From contig JAABRM010000011.1 of NCBI GenBank assembly GCA_011390955.1, positions 1-64,000 on the forward strand: a DNA stretch of 64,000 nt. The letters run 5' to 3'. Below are positions 8,973 to 17,973 of the stretch, piece after piece (positions within the stretch are counted from its first letter, which is position 1; every line of letters begins with the position of its first letter). Under the pieces are notes generated by a model. It was not told the DNA's origin and did not search any database. It saw only the letters and a program-made list of their open reading frames with translations. This DNA comes from Oscillatoriales cyanobacterium (lineage in GTDB: Bacteria > Cyanobacteriota > Cyanobacteriia > Cyanobacteriales > Laspinemataceae). Made by a program: the position numbers and the translations under genes.

Positions 8973-9464
8973 CTATGCAGAGGGTTTAGGCGGTGAAACC
9001 ACCAAAACGGCACATTGGGCATGATGAATTACATAGCTACTGACACTACCGAGCAAGGCTTCTACCAACATACTATGGCCTTTTCTGCCAATAACTATCA
9101 TCGACGCTGACCAGTTTTGAGCGGTTTCACAAATACAGGCACCTGGGTCGCCAATTGCGTATTTATATTCAATTTTTAGTTGGTGATTTGTGGCAATTTC
9201 GCACTCATTTTTGAGCTTTTGCAAATTTTCTTCGGTGACGCGATTCAGGTTTTCTTGTTCTTCTTGGTAGTTATAATTAACGCTTTCGATACCTAATCCC
9301 ATTTCGTATGGAATAGAATTAATTACTTGCAAATCTTTACTATGAATACAACGAAATAACATCAAATCAGCTTGAAGACTTTTGGCAACTTCTAAACCTT
9401 GGCTTAAGATGCCTGGGGTTACGCTAGAGTCATCGATCGCCAGCAAAATTTTTTTAAAAGACAT
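8973..9464 (-). CDS. Universal stress protein (UspA family)
   Basis: 163 residues, the usual length for a single-domain Usp. The N-terminus ILLAIDDSSVT is the standard first strand with the nucleotide-contacting Asp. The C-terminal motif GRKGHSMLVEALLGS fits the ATP-binding pattern G-2x-G-9x-G-S exactly, so this is probably an ATP-binding Usp. A monocistronic unit; an AGGAGATTTTCCT-type sequence just upstream (revcomp of 9465-9478) supplies a Shine-Dalgarno. Usp proteins support survival under stress; the specific trigger is unknown. Confidence 0.9.
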   Translation of the reverse strand: MSFKKILLAIDDSSVTPGILSQGLEVAKSLQADLMLFRCIHSKDLQVINSIPYEMGLGIESVNYNYQEEQENLNRVTEENLQKLKNECEIATNHQLKIEYKYAIGDPGACICETAQNWSASMIVIGRKGHSMLVEALLGSVSSYVIHHAQCAVLVVSPPKPSA

Positions 9465-9822
9465 AGGAAAATCTCCTGATGCTTGAAATATTTTTACTCA
9501 ATTTTAATTAGCAATTTCAGAGAGCATAAAGCCGAATTTTTAACTAAAAAAAATCAACCCATGCTTATATATATCCCGGATATATGTTTAAGCGATCGCC
9601 GGACTGAGGATAACTAAGCATCTGAGTTAAAAATTCAAAGGCTGAATGATTCACAGTAATAACTTAACTCAATTACAGGGTCAATAGAGATTTTCGCAGC
9701 AAAACTTGACAATTCTTTAGGGCTACCAATCAAAAGCCCGGTTTGCTTCCTTCACCGGCCAACCGCCAACCATTCCCGCACTATTCCCGCAGCAAATCAA
9801 ACGTCAGCTAGACCGATGAAAA
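9465..9822. other. Intergenic region upstream of the stress protein gene
   Basis: About 360 bp with no credible gene. It holds a short inverted repeat (atatatc-ccg-gatatat, near 9571-9588), about 110 bp upstream of the stress-protein start, which could be an operator. Nothing else stands out. Confidence 0.5.
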
Positions 9823-9846
9823 GCCCCACCCGTCCTGGGGGTGGGC
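9823..9846 (-). terminator. Probable terminator of the Crp/Fnr gene
   Basis: GC-rich stem (gccccaccc ... ggggtgggc, with one bulged C) followed on the minus strand by CTTTTC. It lies about 85 bp beyond the stop codon of the Crp/Fnr gene. Confidence 0.55.
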
Positions 9847-9928
9847 GTTTCGGTTGCCGAGCCAGATCGGGATCGGCGATGGATAGCGGGGAAATGAGGC
9901 TGATGGCAAAGAAAATAATTGACGTGGA

Positions 9929-10639
9929 TTAAACCAGCAAACGCTCTAAAGCATTTAAATCGGGAATGCAAAGGATCTCGCGATCGCGTTGAATCAAGCC
10001 GCGTTTTTCCAACTTACTCAGAACTCTGGTCACGGTTTCTCGCGCCAATCCACTCAAACTACTTAACTCCCGGTGAGGTAAATTGGGAATTTCGATTCCG
10101 GATGCTGACTGCTGCCCTTGCCCATCAGCTAAAAACAATAAGACATCTGCCACACGCGAGGTACTATCGGACTCTCGCAACCGCAACCGTCGGTTAACTT
10201 GTCGCAATCTTCGTCCCATTAACTGAGCCAAGCGAATTCCGGCCAAAGGTTCCGTATGAATTAATTGGACAAAATCCTGGGCAGGCATATTGCCAATGGT
10301 AGTCGGCGCCAAAGTAATCACATCTGTAGAACGGGGGACCTCATCCAATGCCGCCATTTCCCCAAAGAGTTCTCCGGGTCCCAAAATATTCAGGGTCACT
10401 TCTTTGCCATCTAAATTATAAGTGCGAATTTTCACCCAACCATCTAAAACGAAATACACCGAACTGCCCCAATCATTTTCCAGCAAAATCACCTGGTTAG
10501 GAGGGTGCGTTCTACTCACAATATGAACTGTCGCTCTTTCAACAATCGGATCTGGTAAGCCGGTAAAAAAAGGCGTTGCCCGGATTAATTTATCGATCTT
10601 GGGATCGACATCTCGCAAGCCGCTATATTGATTGTCCAT
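9929..10639 (-). CDS. Crp/Fnr-family transcription regulator, possible cAMP receptor
   Basis: 236 residues. Residues 20-135 form a cyclic-nucleotide-binding beta-roll with the phosphate-binding-cassette-like segment GELFGEMAALDEVPRST, which has the Glu and Arg-Ser/Thr pattern expected for cAMP binding. A long dimerisation helix follows (RLAQLMGRRLRQVNRRL). A winged helix-turn-helix of Crp type (HRELSSLSGLARETVTRVLSKLEKRGL) is near residues 185-215. It is not NtcA: the effector domain and length differ. It may correspond to the SyCRP1-type cAMP receptor of cyanobacteria; this is an inference from the binding-pocket residues. An adenylate cyclase is encoded at 37667-39601. Confidence 0.85.
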   Translation of the reverse strand: MDNQYSGLRDVDPKIDKLIRATPFFTGLPDPIVERATVHIVSRTHPPNQVILLENDWGSSVYFVLDGWVKIRTYNLDGKEVTLNILGPGELFGEMAALDEVPRSTDVITLAPTTIGNMPAQDFVQLIHTEPLAGIRLAQLMGRRLRQVNRRLRLRESDSTSRVADVLLFLADGQGQQSASGIEIPNLPHRELSSLSGLARETVTRVLSKLEKRGLIQRDREILCIPDLNALERLLV

Positions 10640-11012
10640 GAAGTCATCCTAAGAGTTAACACACGGGGATAAATAAATTTGTTTATACATGGCCAAAGAC
10701 AGGATCGCAGAAACGCAGATGCCACGGGAAATGTCTTTGAGTTTCTGTGATTTTCATCGCCATTTAACAATCATAAGGAGTAATAGCCATCCAGAGAGTT
10801 GGACGTCAAAAGCCCATCAAACAGATATTTTGATGGTTGCTGGCTCCCTGATGACGGCGATCGAGAACGCCATCACAACTCATAATCACAACTCATATCT
10901 CGATTGACCCAGATGCCAAGTTTGGGGCAAATCTCTGTCCAATCCGAGATCCGGTTGAGGTTAAGTTCGTGACTAGCGATCGCCGGTCAGGGACACCACC
11001 ATCGCCAGGGAT
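10640..11012. other. Intergenic region upstream of the Crp/Fnr gene
   Basis: About 370 bp. No gene with convincing codon use was seen; the open frame at 10689-10907 does not look like protein. It presumably carries the promoter of the regulator gene, but I could not place a convincing -10/-35 pair. Confidence 0.4.
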
Positions 11013-11357
11013 TCAGGGATTTGACTTTTTGGTAATGGATGATTCGACCAAGAACCGCCACTGCCTTTTACAGCATCTCCCACCGTAATCATAGTAGTCT
11101 ATAGCTATAGTTAATCTGTTTGGGCTGAATTTCTGGAAATGCTGGTCAAGAGATCCAGAAAGCCTGACATGGGAAACTCCCCATTTGGCGTTGACGTTGA
11201 TGACGGCGATCGCGGACTGAGAGTTGTCGGCAATCGTTGAGCAACTCCGTACATCCAGAGAGAATTTTTTGAGACTATCGTTAAATGAATCTGTCACGGT
11301 AGGATAATGAAGATCGGGGATTTTGGCAGTCACTAAAATCTTCCATTGATAAGCCAT
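11013..11357 (-). CDS. Hypothetical small protein
   Basis: 114 residues, starting MAYQWKILVTAKIPDLHYP. The composition is protein-like (alternating hydrophobic strands, Asp/Ser-rich loops, TIAIDYYDYGG), and the ATG at 11357 is reasonable, but no strong Shine-Dalgarno is visible and I recognise no family. It is divergent from the large gene starting at 11443. It may be a real lineage-specific gene or a chance frame. Confidence 0.4.
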   Translation of the reverse strand: MAYQWKILVTAKIPDLHYPTVTDSFNDSLKKFSLDVRSCSTIADNSQSAIAVINVNAKWGVSHVRLSGSLDQHFQKFSPNRLTIAIDYYDYGGRCCKRQWRFLVESSITKKSNP

Positions 11358-11442
11358 CCCAACCGGGCAAAGGGGAAATCGCGATTCTCTGAATGCTTAG
11401 GCTTGGGTGTCTCTATGAACTTTCTAGCAAGAGGTTCTTTAC

Positions 11443-14430
11443 ATGAATTCCGAGCGCGACCAACTCCAAGCACTGATTACTGACATTGATGGAGTGCTAA
11501 GAAAAATGAGTTCCCGCATGGCGTGGTGGATGTCCGGAGACACTCGGCAAATTTTGGAGCGAGTGCGAAATTTTCTGGTCAGTTTGGAACAAAAGAACCA
11601 GGTTTTGCCGCCCTCGTCTCAGGATGCGTCGGCCTCCAGATCCGCATCCGCGATCGTCCCTGGGGATGACAATCCTCCTTTAGGCATCACCGGGCAAAAT
11701 CAGGCTACCGCAGCTTGGCAATCCTTGGTGGGAGAAATGAACAGTCTCCGCACTCAGGTGATGCAGCCAATGGTCGCTGATTTGGCTTCTTTGCAAGGGC
11801 AAAGGGACAACCTACTCAAAGAAATCAAAGAGTTAGAACTGCGCCGACAGCATGATTATTCTTTGGCGCAACAACAAGCCAATCAACAAAAAGTTATTTC
11901 TGATTTTTTGCATATTTTGACGGGTCGATTACAGGAGAACTTGACCCAATCGGTGACTCAGTTTCTCGCTCATATCGAGTCCCAGGTATTAGCTTATGAG
12001 TCGAGCGATCGCTCCTCTACCGGAGCGATCGCCGGAGATCCTCGCGCATCCATTGGCGATCGGCTTTTAGATCCCCAAGAACGACTAGAACATCTCAGAA
12101 TGCTCCAAGCGCAATCGGATCAGCTACTTATTTCTCTTGATAGTAATCTCCGAGTTATTTTTGAAGCGGTGCAAAGAAATGTTCATGCTTATCAAGACTC
12201 TTTGTTACAAGAACTAGAAAAAATGCACCGTTTGGGCCACCGCAATGAAGCAATCTTTAGTCAACTGGTCTATCAACTTGCCCAAGAACTTGGTCAGGAA
12301 TCCTCTACATATTTACAATCCTCTCTGAAGTTAACCGAGGAAAATCTAGCCGCCAAATCACCAGAAAATCAACCAACAAAAAATACTCCGGCTTCTCTTT
12401 TGTCCCCTGGTAAGCCAGAAATTTTCGAGACGCTAATTTCAGCCCCACGCAATCCAGATAAGCAAGAAGAATCCGATCTTCCAGGCGATCGCCCCAACCA
12501 AGACAGCAATATTAATCGCAATATTAATCGCAATATTAATCAAGATGTTGTCATTCAGCCAAGCGATCGACCTGCTTCTGAACCCGCAGAATTCGTCCGT
12601 TCTGTGGAAAATCTCGGTGAAATGATCTTGGAACTGGATTTAGCAGAATTCCCCAATGCAGTAGTTCCTACCAAAGACTTGTCAGAATTGCCGTCAGAAT
12701 TGCCGTCAGAATTGCCGTCAGAATTGCCGTCAGAATTTACTTCAGAATTTACTTCAGAATTTACTTCAGAATTGCCGTCAGAATTGCCGTCAGAATTGCC
12801 GTCAGAATTGCCGTCAGAATTGCCGTCAGAATTTACTTCAGAATTTACTTCAGAATTTACTTCAGAATTTACTTCAGAATTGTTAGATCGAGATATTTAT
12901 ACTTCCGCCCCTGAAGAAAATTTATTAGTCACAGAAGAAGCACTGACAGAAAATTTAACCCCAGAATTGCCCGTTGATACCAGTATTCTGCAACAGTTAA
13001 GTGAGGATTTGCTGAATTTACAAATCCTGGAAGAAGCAAAAAATCAACCGAATGCCGATTTAGCTTCAGCCGCATCAATCAGCCCGATTTCGGACAATTG
13101 GGGCTGGGGAGAGGAGATCGCCGAAGAGTCAACCAGCGAGTCAACAAGCGATCGCATCACATCATCCTCGGAATTAGATGCTCCTGCCACTACTGCCCAA
13201 CCGCCAACCCCACCCGCAGTCCAACCCGCTGCCCAACCGGCAGCCCCAGCCAAAATCACTCGCCCAGAAGCCGCCTTGCCGCCGAAAGTGGCGCCTCAAG
13301 TAGCGGAGCCAGAGACTGAGCAAGTGACTGAGCAAGTGACTGAGCAAGAAACGGAAGAGGAGGACATTTTTGCCGACTTCATCGTCGAAGATCCCAGCCC
13401 CAGCCCCGTCGCAATTCCAGCCACAGCCGCCACCCCCGTCGCCACTCCTATGGCGGATCCAATAGCTCCTCAAGTAGCTCCTCAAGTGGCAGAGCAAGTG
13501 ACTGAGCCAGCGACTGAGCCTGAAACAGAGCAAGAGGATATTTTTGCCGACTTTATGGTCGAAGATCCCACCCCCAACCTCAGCCCCGTCGCCACCCCTG
13601 CCGCAACTCCAGCCACACCGACGACTCTAATGGCGGATCGAGCGGAGGATCGAGAGGAGGATCGAGAGGATATTTTTGCCGACTTCATGGTCGAAGATCC
13701 CACCCCTGCCGCAACTCCAACCACAGGGGCGACTCTGATGGCGGATCGAGTGATGGATCCTATGGCGGAGCAAGTGACGGATCGAGCCGACGATCGAGCC
13801 GACGATCGAGCGGATATTTTTGCCGACTTCATCGCCGAGGAACCAGCTTCTTTACCGAAAAACAAAACACAACCGATTAAAACGCCGATTAAAACGCCGA
13901 ATGTCAAACCGACAAAAACCTCGGCGACAACTTCCCGTAAGGCGATCGAGACGGTTCAAAACGCTTCCATGCCTCCAGTCTCCTTACCAGAGTCAGCCAT
14001 AAATGACCTAAGCCTCGATGAGATTTTTGCTGAGTTGATCGCTGCCAGTCCACCGCCACCCAAACTCCCCGATTCCGAAGATTGGGTAGAAATCGGGGAT
14101 GTTAACCCATCACCTTCAGCGATCGCTCCTGCACAACCGGAACCCGCCGATGAGATCAATTCCAGCGTTGATGATTTCTTTGCCGGATTGGATCTTTCCA
14201 CAGAAACTTCACCAACTGAAACATTGGATGATTCTGAAAATCAGGATTTGTCGGATATTGACCGCTGGATCTCGGAGCCCAATTCTGAGCTTAATCTCGC
14301 ATCAGACGAATCCTCAGAATCAAACCTAGATGACTTTTTTGCCGAATTGAGCGATTCGGATTCGCGATCGCCTTTGCGGAATCGCACTTCGATGACTTCA
14401 ATTCCTTCTGATGAAGATTTGTTTGGCTAA
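11443..14430 (+). CDS. Large acidic, mostly disordered protein with a coiled-coil head and seven [DE]-[IF]-F-A-x-[FL] motifs
   Basis: 995 residues; I do not recognise a family. Residues 1-50 are helical (DQLQALITDIDGVLRKM, GDTRQILERVRNFL). Residues about 85-290 are rich in Gln/Leu/Glu and look like coiled coil. From about residue 310 on the chain is acidic, Pro/Ser/Thr-rich and probably disordered. Residues 415-480 are a tandem run of SELP and SEFT tetrapeptides encoded by 12-bp DNA repeats (gaattgccgtca / gaatttacttca). The second half carries a recurring acidic-aromatic motif: DIFADF at about 641, 699, 743 and 791, EIFAEL at 860, DFFAGL at 911 and DFFAEL at 964. Such arrays usually act as multivalent binding sites. 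The start ATG follows a weak AGAGG-like site. It stands alone on the plus strand. Confidence 0.75.
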   Translation: MNSERDQLQALITDIDGVLRKMSSRMAWWMSGDTRQILERVRNFLVSLEQKNQVLPPSSQDASASRSASAIVPGDDNPPLGITGQNQATAAWQSLVGEMNSLRTQVMQPMVADLASLQGQRDNLLKEIKELELRRQHDYSLAQQQANQQKVISDFLHILTGRLQENLTQSVTQFLAHIESQVLAYESSDRSSTGAIAGDPRASIGDRLLDPQERLEHLRMLQAQSDQLLISLDSNLRVIFEAVQRNVHAYQDSLLQELEKMHRLGHRNEAIFSQLVYQLAQELGQESSTYLQSSLKLTEENLAAKSPENQPTKNTPASLLSPGKPEIFETLISAPRNPDKQEESDLPGDRPNQDSNINRNINRNINQDVVIQPSDRPASEPAEFVRSVENLGEMILELDLAEFPNAVVPTKDLSELPSELPSELPSELPSEFTSEFTSEFTSELPSELPSELPSELPSELPSEFTSEFTSEFTSEFTSELLDRDIYTSAPEENLLVTEEALTENLTPELPVDTSILQQLSEDLLNLQILEEAKNQPNADLASAASISPISDNWGWGEEIAEESTSESTSDRITSSSELDAPATTAQPPTPPAVQPAAQPAAPAKITRPEAALPPKVAPQVAEPETEQVTEQVTEQETEEEDIFADFIVEDPSPSPVAIPATAATPVATPMADPIAPQVAPQVAEQVTEPATEPETEQEDIFADFMVEDPTPNLSPVATPAATPATPTTLMADRAEDREEDREDIFADFMVEDPTPAATPTTGATLMADRVMDPMAEQVTDRADDRADDRADIFADFIAEEPASLPKNKTQPIKTPIKTPNVKPTKTSATTSRKAIETVQNASMPPVSLPESAINDLSLDEIFAELIAASPPPPKLPDSEDWVEIGDVNPSPSAIAPAQPEPADEINSSVDDFFAGLDLSTETSPTETLDDSENQDLSDIDRWISEPNSELNLASDESSESNLDDFFAELSDSDSRSPLRNRTSMTSIPSDEDLFG
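12687..12880 (+). repeat. In-gene 12-bp tandem repeat (SELP/SEFT codons)
   Basis: About 16 copies of a 12-bp unit in two versions, gaattgccgtca and gaatttacttca, arranged in alternating blocks (ELPS x4, EFTS x3, ELPS x5, EFTS x4). The block pattern suggests unequal crossing-over or slippage of a higher-order unit. Confidence 0.9.
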
Positions 14431-14441
14431 AACCACCTGGA

Positions 14442-14459
14442 GGGAGCAAATTTGCTCCC
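14442..14459 (+). terminator. Perfect 18-bp palindrome after the large acidic protein gene
   Basis: gggagcaaatttgctccc begins 12 bp after the stop codon at 14430. It could end transcription of the 995-residue gene, but no T run follows. Confidence 0.45.
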
Positions 14460-15019
14460 GAACATTAGACAAGAGGCCGGTCATCCGTATGATTACGGAG
14501 TCATTAAAGATGATTGCGGCAATTAAACATAAACTTTTGTAAAATTTTGCCAAGTTGGCAACATTTCTACGAGTAATTACGGTTTGATCGGGTTAAATCA
14601 AGTCCTCTTCGAGCCGATCGCAGTTAGGATCTCACTTTTGTCTTGCTTGTGTCTCAGTATGGTAGCTGATTAATCCGGAGATTTTTTGGTCATCCCATTG
14701 GTATCATCGGTGACAAAAAATTCAACACTTTTGCCAGGAAACAAATTTTTGCGATCGCCTCGAAATTCTAAAAAACTAGATGATTTCGCATAATTACCCA
14801 GATTTTTCCTGGACACCATCAATCTAGGTTCCCAGATAAAAAACCGATCTGACCTAGGGGAGATGGGAAATCAAAGTTGATAATTTTACTTATTTTTTGG
14901 TAAACAAAGAAAAACAGAAACTTATCAATATAACACAAATAATCAAAAAAAATATCAGCTATCAGGCAAGTTCTTAAAAAATTTAAAAAACTTCCGTGGA
15001 TTTATAAAGATTCAGTAAA
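14460..15019. other. Intergenic region upstream of the sugar transferase gene
   Basis: About 560 bp, AT-rich towards its end (14870-15000). No credible gene was found. It probably holds the promoter of the sugar-phosphate transferase gene, but no box is clear enough to call. Confidence 0.4.
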
Positions 15020-15808
15020 ATGTCCGCAAAAACATGGTGGAATCCGAAAAAATACGGATATATTGGCAACAACCAGGAACAAGAATATCTCAAGGATTGG
15101 GTTTTAGCCGTGATTACGAGTTCAAAAATACTTACTCCGGTATCTCTAAAGTCATTTCTTTTTGACAAAAGACTTCCGTGCGATCCGGCAATCGGCGAGG
15201 TGCATCAGTCAGTGAATAGTCAAATCAAGCGTTTCATTGATATTGTCGGCGCTTTGGTGGGTCTAACTATTACCGCAATTATACTGATACCGTTGGCGAT
15301 CGCGATCCAAAGCGACGATCCGGGTCCGATTCTTTACAGTCAAGTCCGTTGTGGCTATAGAGGTCGCCGTTTCCGAGTGTGGAAATTCCGGTCAATGGTC
15401 GTCAATGCTGACAAACTCAAGCATTTAGTAGAAAATCAAGCCAAAGGACTCATCTTTAAAAATACTGATGACCCTAGAATTACCAAGGTTGGTCGTTTTC
15501 TGCGTCGCACCAGCTTGGATGAACTGCCACAGTTCTGGAATGTACTGATGGGTGATATGAGTTTAGTGGGAACTCGTCCCCCCACTTTGGATGAAGTGAG
15601 TCAATATCAACCCCATCATTGGCGACGCTTGGATGTGAAACCGGGAATCACTGGTGAGTGGCAAACCCACGGACGTTCTTCGGTAAAAGATTTTGAAGAT
15701 GTGGTCAGAATGGATCTGGACTACCAGCACAAATGGTCGGTGCTCTACGATATTCGGCTAATTGTCAAAACTGTGACGGTGGTTTTAAATAAAGATGGGG
15801 CTTACTAA
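15020..15808 (+). CDS. Polyprenyl-phosphate sugar-1-phosphate transferase (bacterial sugar transferase)
   Basis: 262 residues. A hydrophobic segment near residues 75-97 anchors it in the membrane. Family motifs follow: [39 protein letters not shown] and [11 protein letters not shown], then KPGITGEWQ. These are the hallmark acidic and arginine residues of the catalytic domain that transfers a sugar phosphate to undecaprenyl phosphate, the first step of exopolysaccharide or glycan repeat assembly. The N-terminal 65 residues ([13 protein letters not shown]) are not part of the conserved domain. No other polysaccharide genes are adjacent, so it acts at a distance from its pathway partners. Confidence 0.88.
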   Translation: MSAKTWWNPKKYGYIGNNQEQEYLKDWVLAVITSSKILTPVSLKSFLFDKRLPCDPAIGEVHQSVNSQIKRFIDIVGALVGLTITAIILIPLAIAIQSDDPGPILYSQVRCGYRGRRFRVWKFRSMVVNADKLKHLVENQAKGLIFKNTDDPRITKVGRFLRRTSLDELPQFWNVLMGDMSLVGTRPPTLDEVSQYQPHHWRRLDVKPGITGEWQTHGRSSVKDFEDVVRMDLDYQHKWSVLYDIRLIVKTVTVVLNKDGAY

Positions 15809-15809
15809 G

Positions 15810-15852
15810 ATCGTCCCTAGATCGTTCCTAGATCGTCCCTAGATCGCTCCAG
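15810..15852. repeat. Short tandem repeat AGATCGTCCCT
   Basis: Four imperfect copies of agatcgtcccta directly after the sugar transferase stop codon. Confidence 0.7.
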
Positions 15853-15986
15853 CAAAGATCATCTTTAAAAATTGATCTCTAAAAATTTCATAGTTAACAA
15901 AAAATGATAATCTAGGGGCGTACTTCGGGGTTGCCCCTTAATTTTTTGTTTTTGTTGTTTTTGATTAATTTCTTTATTTTTGCCAA

Positions 15987-16526
15987 GTGTCTATTAATCT
16001 GCCGAACACCATTTCTTTTTCCCGTCTTTTGGCGGTGCCTTTTTTGCTTTACGGTTTGCACGATCCCACCCCCACGTCTCAATGGATCTGTCTGGGAATT
16101 TTTCTGGTGGCTGCCGGGACGGACTGGTTGGATGGTTATTTGGCACGAAAGCTCAACCAAGTGACTGAGTTGGGTAAATTTTTAGATCCGTTGGTGGATA
16201 AGTTGTTGGTGTTAGCACCACTTTTGGTATTTATTGAATGGAATGATTTGCCCGCTTGGGGGGTGTTTCTGATTTTGGCGCGGGAGTTGACGATCGCCGG
16301 TTGGCGGGTTAACTCCAGTCTCAGTGGTGCGATCTCCGGGGCGAATTTTTGGGGCAAGTTGAAAACGGTTTCTCAAATCGTGGCGATCGCCTTATTGATG
16401 ATTCCCATTGATTCTTGGAATTCTATCGGCGCGATCGCCTTCTGGGTATCCGTCGGACTGACCCTAATTTCCGGTCTGATCTATTTATGGCCACAAAAAA
16501 GCCCATCCACTTCATCAGTTAATTGA
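15987..16526 (+). CDS. pgsA: CDP-diacylglycerol--glycerol-3-phosphate 3-phosphatidyltransferase
   Basis: 179 residues, with a GTG start at 15987 chosen because the family N-terminus begins at NLPNTISFSRLLAVPF and no ATG lies upstream. The CDP-alcohol phosphotransferase signature D-G-x2-A-R-x8-G-x3-D-x3-D is intact (DGYLARKLNQVTELGKFLDP then LVDK). Four to five membrane segments are visible. It makes phosphatidylglycerol phosphate, the precursor of phosphatidylglycerol, an essential thylakoid lipid in cyanobacteria. The gene ends directly against a heptamer repeat array. Confidence 0.93.
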   Translation: MSINLPNTISFSRLLAVPFLLYGLHDPTPTSQWICLGIFLVAAGTDWLDGYLARKLNQVTELGKFLDPLVDKLLVLAPLLVFIEWNDLPAWGVFLILARELTIAGWRVNSSLSGAISGANFWGKLKTVSQIVAIALLMIPIDSWNSIGAIAFWVSVGLTLISGLIYLWPQKSPSTSSVN

Positions 16527-16529
16527 TTG

Positions 16530-16700
16530 TTATTCGTTGTTGGTTGTTCGTTGTTCGTTATTCGTTGTTCGTTGATTGTTATTCGTTGTTGGTTATTCGT
16601 TATTAGTCAAATATTTTTCAAACAACCAACAACCAACAACCAACAAACAACAATCAACAATCAACCAACAACAATCAACCAACAACAAACAACAAATATA
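16530..16700. repeat. Facing heptamer arrays (GTTGTTC then CAACAAC)
   Basis: GTTGTTC/GTTATTC units on the left and CAACCAA/CAACAAT units on the right, so the region can fold on itself. It fills the space between the converging ends of pgsA and the CSP41-like gene and could work as a two-way terminator. Confidence 0.8.
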
Positions 16701-16701
16701 A

Positions 16702-17640
16702 TTACTTAACGGCTGCCAGAATTCGATCGTCAAGGCTGAAGTCTATTTCCGCTTTGTCTTGACCTTTCGCCAGATAATCTGTTTCCAAAGAGTCTCGCAG
16801 ACCGGAGACTAAATCAAATTCAGGTTGCCAGTTGAGTTCTTGCTTGGCTTTGTGAATGTCGGTAAAAAAGTGCTGCACCCGCATGGGGAAAGCTTTCTGT
16901 TTGCCAAAGTCAAATTGTTTTGGATCGTAATGGACAATTTGAATTGAATCAGGAGATTTTCCTGCCGCCGCCGCACAAGACCGGGCTATTCCGTCAAAGG
17001 TGACATAGCGATCGCCGGAAATGTTATAAATTTGACCGATCGCTTGGGAGTTACCCAGAACTGCTGCCATTGCATTGGCAAGGTCTTGGCAGTGACCGAG
17101 TTGGGTGATATGCATTCCGTTGCCAGGAATAGGGATGGGGCGATCGCGCATAATGCGGTCAAAAAACCAGGCTTCTAGGGGGTTATAGTTTTGCGGGCCG
17201 TAAATATAAACTGGGCGAATGGAAGTAAAGGGCAGTCCTTGTTTTTCCAGATAACTTTCCGTTTCAAATTTGCCCTTGTGACGACTTTTTGGATCGATCG
17301 CATCCCCTTCCACATGGGGCATTCGATCGGATTTAAGATAAACTCCCGCCGAACTGACATAGACAAAATGTTTCACCTTGCCTTGGAAAATTTCTGCTAA
17401 CGGTTGGGTATCGCTCAGTTCGCGGCCATTGTTATCGAAAATCGCATCAAAACTTTCATGGGCTAACTTGGTTTTGATCTGTTCTGGGTCGGTGCGATCG
17501 CCGTGAATTTGCTGCACTCCTTCCACCGGGGCGGGTTTTTTGCCGCGATTAAATAACACAACTTCATGGCCTTTTTCTACCAAGATTTTTGTTAAATAAA
17601 CCCCAATAAATCGGGTGCCACCCATAATCAGAATTCGCAT
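16702..17640 (-). CDS. NAD-dependent epimerase/dehydratase family protein, CSP41-like
   Basis: 312 residues from the ATG at 17640, preceded by GGGAG at good spacing; the frame extends five codons further to a TTG. The N-terminal Rossmann motif is MGGTRFIG with FNRG following, and the downstream pattern (YVSSAGVY, RPVYIYGPQNYNPLEAWFFDR, GDRYVTFDGIARSCA) is that of the cyanobacterial homologues of chloroplast CSP41 proteins. Those plant proteins bind and stabilise chloroplast RNA. The short-chain-dehydrogenase Tyr-x3-Lys pair is not obvious, as in other CSP41 proteins. The enzymatic activity in cyanobacteria is not established. Confidence 0.82.
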   Translation of the reverse strand: MRILIMGGTRFIGVYLTKILVEKGHEVVLFNRGKKPAPVEGVQQIHGDRTDPEQIKTKLAHESFDAIFDNNGRELSDTQPLAEIFQGKVKHFVYVSSAGVYLKSDRMPHVEGDAIDPKSRHKGKFETESYLEKQGLPFTSIRPVYIYGPQNYNPLEAWFFDRIMRDRPIPIPGNGMHITQLGHCQDLANAMAAVLGNSQAIGQIYNISGDRYVTFDGIARSCAAAAGKSPDSIQIVHYDPKQFDFGKQKAFPMRVQHFFTDIHKAKQELNWQPEFDLVSGLRDSLETDYLAKGQDKAEIDFSLDDRILAAVK

Positions 17641-17939
17641 AAAATTTTCTCCCAATACTCCAAATAATTAGATGATTTCCGGGTCATTTGCCGATGACTA
17701 CAAACTTATCATTTTACAGTAATTTGGCTTACAGAGCGATCGCTATACCTTGATGGTAAACTCGGTTGCTGTGCGCTCTAGGATTTTACTATAAATATGG
17801 TGAATTTTTTGGGTATTTTGGATTAAAAGTGATTGATTTCCTCATCAATTCCCCGATCGCTTCGGCGTTGCGGAGCAATATCGCACCTGTGGCACCTCTC
17901 TTTTCACCGATAAAAAAGTTAAAAAATCTGTTAAAACCG

Positions 17940-17945
17940 CTACAA
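17940..17945 (+). promoter_or_regulatory. Possible -10 box (TACAAT)
   Basis: tacaat lies 29 bp upstream of the ATG at 17974 of the membrane protein gene. The -35 region is AT-rich without a clear hexamer. Confidence 0.35.
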
Positions 17946-17973
17946 TAAAAAGAACGGGATTCAACATTGGGCC

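Noticed and set aside
9929-10639. Identification as NtcA
   Set aside because: Length, N-terminus and the recognition helix differ from NtcA, and the cAMP-pocket residues are present.
10689-10907. 72-residue plus-strand frame
   Set aside because: Composition (many His/Ser/Met, no hydrophobic core) and absence of a Shine-Dalgarno; likely chance.
13044-14329. Several frames of 60-141 residues inside the large acidic protein gene
   Set aside because: Arg/Ser- or Pro/Arg-rich shadow frames produced by the repetitive codons of the real gene.
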